Origin: Anaerolineae bacterium
GTDB lineage: Bacteria > Chloroflexota > Anaerolineae > Aggregatilineales > Phototrophicaceae
Assembly (NCBI GenBank): GCA_020848855.1
Contig: JADLHH010000551.1
Span: forward strand, 1 to 13,721
Length of the DNA: 13,721 nt
Direction of reading: 5' to 3'
Position 1 is the stretch's first letter. Each line of letters begins with the position of its first letter. Below, one piece after another: positions 12,540 through 13,721 of the stretch. The translations under genes were made by a program, and so were the position numbers. A model generated the notes under the pieces. The model ran no database searches. It was not told the DNA's origin and was given only the letters and a program-made list of their open reading frames with translations.

Positions 12540-12546
12540 CGCGGGC

Positions 12547-12576
12547 GGCGTCCGTCGTGCCGGACGCCAACCCTAC
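12547..12576 (-). repeat. GTAG-headed palindrome after the ABC exporter gene
   Basis: Leftward, GTAGGGTT (from 12576) leads into GGCGTCCG-GCACGA-CGGACGCC, a perfect 8-bp stem (12547-12554 with 12561-12568). It begins 2 nt after the exporter stop codon. It shares the GTAGGG head with the other palindromes but has a different stem and a spaced head. It may also act as a transcript-end hairpin, though no T-tract follows. Confidence 0.55.
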
Positions 12577-12578
12577 GG

Positions 12579-13721
12579 TCAGTGATCGTACAGCCGCTGA
12601 TACAGCCCGGCGTGGTGCATCAACTCGTCGTGCGTCCCTGAATCGATCAGCCGCCCGTGCTCCATGACGAAGATCAGGTCGGCGTTTTCGATGGTCGAGA
12701 GGCGGTGGGCGATGATGAAGGTCGTCCTGCCGATCATCAGCCGCTCCAGCGCCGCCTGTATCAGCCGCTCGGATTCGGAATCGAGCGCGGAAGTCGCCTC
12801 GTCGAGAATGAGAATTTTCGGGTCTTTGAGGAACGCCCGCGCGATGGTGAGGCGCTGGCGCTGCCCGCCGGACAGATACGCGCCGTCTTCGCCGACTTCG
12901 CTGTACAGGCGCTTCGGCAGCCGCTGGATGAAATCCCAGGCGTTGGCGGCTTTGCAGGCTTCGACGATCTCGGCTTCGTTGGCTTCCGGCTTGCCGTAGC
13001 GGATATTGTCGTAAATCGTGCCGCTGAACAGAATCGGCGTTTGCAGCACCATGCCGACGTGCCGCCGCAGCGATTGCAGCGTCACCTTGCGCACGTCCTG
13101 CCCGTCGATGCGCACGCAGCCCGCGTCCACATCGTAAAAGCGCGGGATGAGGCTGACGACCGTGCTCTTGCCCGACCCGCTCGGTCCGACCAGCGCGACT
13201 TTTTCGCCCGGCTCAACCACGAAGTTCACGCCGCGCAGCACGGGACCCTGCTCGTCCAGGTCGTTGTGATAGGCGAAGCTGACGGTCTCGAATTCCACCC
13301 GCCCTTCGATGTTTGCCACTTCAACCGCGTCCGGCGCGTCGCGGATTTCCGGCTTCTCGTCCATGATCTCGAAGACGCGATCCACCGCCGCCATCGAATT
13401 GGCAAAGACCACGCCCAGCTCAGAGAAGCGCTGAAGCGGCGTATACAGCGACGGCAGATACATCGTCACGGCGATCAGCTCGCCAACCGTCAGCGAGCCG
13501 CCAATCACCTGAATGCCGCCGTAGAGCATCACGATCAGCGGCGCGACGTTGACGATCACGCCCGTGATCGCCAGATTGACGCTCTGCAGATAGATGCGGT
13601 ACATCGACATCGACAGCAGCTTCTGTGAATCGCGCTGGAAGGTCTCTTCCTCGTACTGCTCGCGCCCGAAGGCGCGCACGACGCGGTTCCCGGCGATCTT
13701 CTCCTGCAGGCTGCCGGACAG
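12579..13721 (-). CDS. ABC exporter half-transporter, MsbA/MDR-like (5' end outside window)
   Basis: The last 381 residues of a fused membrane-plus-ATPase exporter (type IV / ABCB-like fold) are visible; the frame is open to the window edge. The first residues, LQEKIAGNRVVRAFGRE (5-21 of the visible part), are the intracellular coupling-helix region of such exporters. Two or three membrane helices follow (about 45-105). The ATPase domain has Walker A GPSGSGKST (180-188), the Q-loop MVLQTPILFSGTIYDNI (225-241), signature LSGGQRQRL (284-292), Walker B ILILDEATSALD (304-315) and the switch histidine in IIAHRLSTI (337-345). All catalytic motifs look intact. It would work as a homodimer or with a second half-transporter upstream of the window. 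The substrate (lipid, drug or peptide) cannot be told. Confidence 0.93.
   Translation of the reverse strand: MSGSLQEKIAGNRVVRAFGREQYEEETFQRDSQKLLSMSMYRIYLQSVNLAITGVIVNVAPLIVMLYGGIQVIGGSLTVGELIAVTMYLPSLYTPLQRFSELGVVFANSMAAVDRVFEIMDEKPEIRDAPDAVEVANIEGRVEFETVSFAYHNDLDEQGPVLRGVNFVVEPGEKVALVGPSGSGKSTVVSLIPRFYDVDAGCVRIDGQDVRKVTLQSLRRHVGMVLQTPILFSGTIYDNIRYGKPEANEAEIVEACKAANAWDFIQRLPKRLYSEVGEDGAYLSGGQRQRLTIARAFLKDPKILILDEATSALDSESERLIQAALERLMIGRTTFIIAHRLSTIENADLIFVMEHGRLIDSGTHDELMHHAGLYQRLYDH

Overview
The window (13.7 kb, GC-rich, about 60% or a little more by eye) looks like chromosomal DNA of a free-living bacterium. The best guess is Chloroflexota (Anaerolineae-like). This rests on the RecG/CoaD/coiled-coil gene order, frequent GTG starts, CcmA-type exporter pairs and intergenic DNA full of GTAG-headed palindromes. 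It is an inference, since no rRNA or other marker gene is present. No phage, plasmid, CRISPR or transposase gene is visible.

Layout. (1) 1-2227, rightward: the 3' end of recG, a 258-bp tandem array of REP-like palindromes, then coaD and a SepIVA/DivIVA-like coiled-coil gene in one operon, closed by a rho-independent terminator. (2) 2346-4745, leftward: an ABC-2 exporter operon (ATPase then permease) with a good sigma70-type promoter. (3) 4746-5143: a gene-free stretch with a REP-like hairpin and a compact multi-hairpin repeat. (4) 5144-5338, rightward: a short secreted peptide gene, convergent with an EamA/DMT transporter gene (5456-6364, leftward) across a bidirectional terminator-like hairpin. 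(5) 6474-9322, leftward: a NarL/LuxR-class response regulator and a multi-spanning GAF-type histidine kinase whose start and stop overlap. (6) 9323-9852: a divergent regulatory region with stacked hairpins, an operator-like palindrome, a MITE/BIME-like pair of inverted REPs and a heptanucleotide tandem repeat. (7) 9853-12159, rightward: comEC, which keeps its membrane channel but has lost the metal-ligand histidines of its C-terminal metallo-beta-lactamase domain. (8) 12078-13721, leftward: an ABC exporter half-transporter (partial) and a VanZ-like membrane protein whose 3' end overlaps comEC by 82 bp.

The genes are housekeeping (DNA repair, CoA synthesis, division or envelope organisation), transport, one two-component system and DNA uptake. 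Most of the novelty is between genes. Palindromes share a GTAGGG 5' head but have different, compensated stems, as expected of REP sequences mobilised in trans. A 16-codon reading frame built from 7-bp repeats ends on the comEC start codon (TGATG), so repeat-number changes could alter how ComEC is translated.
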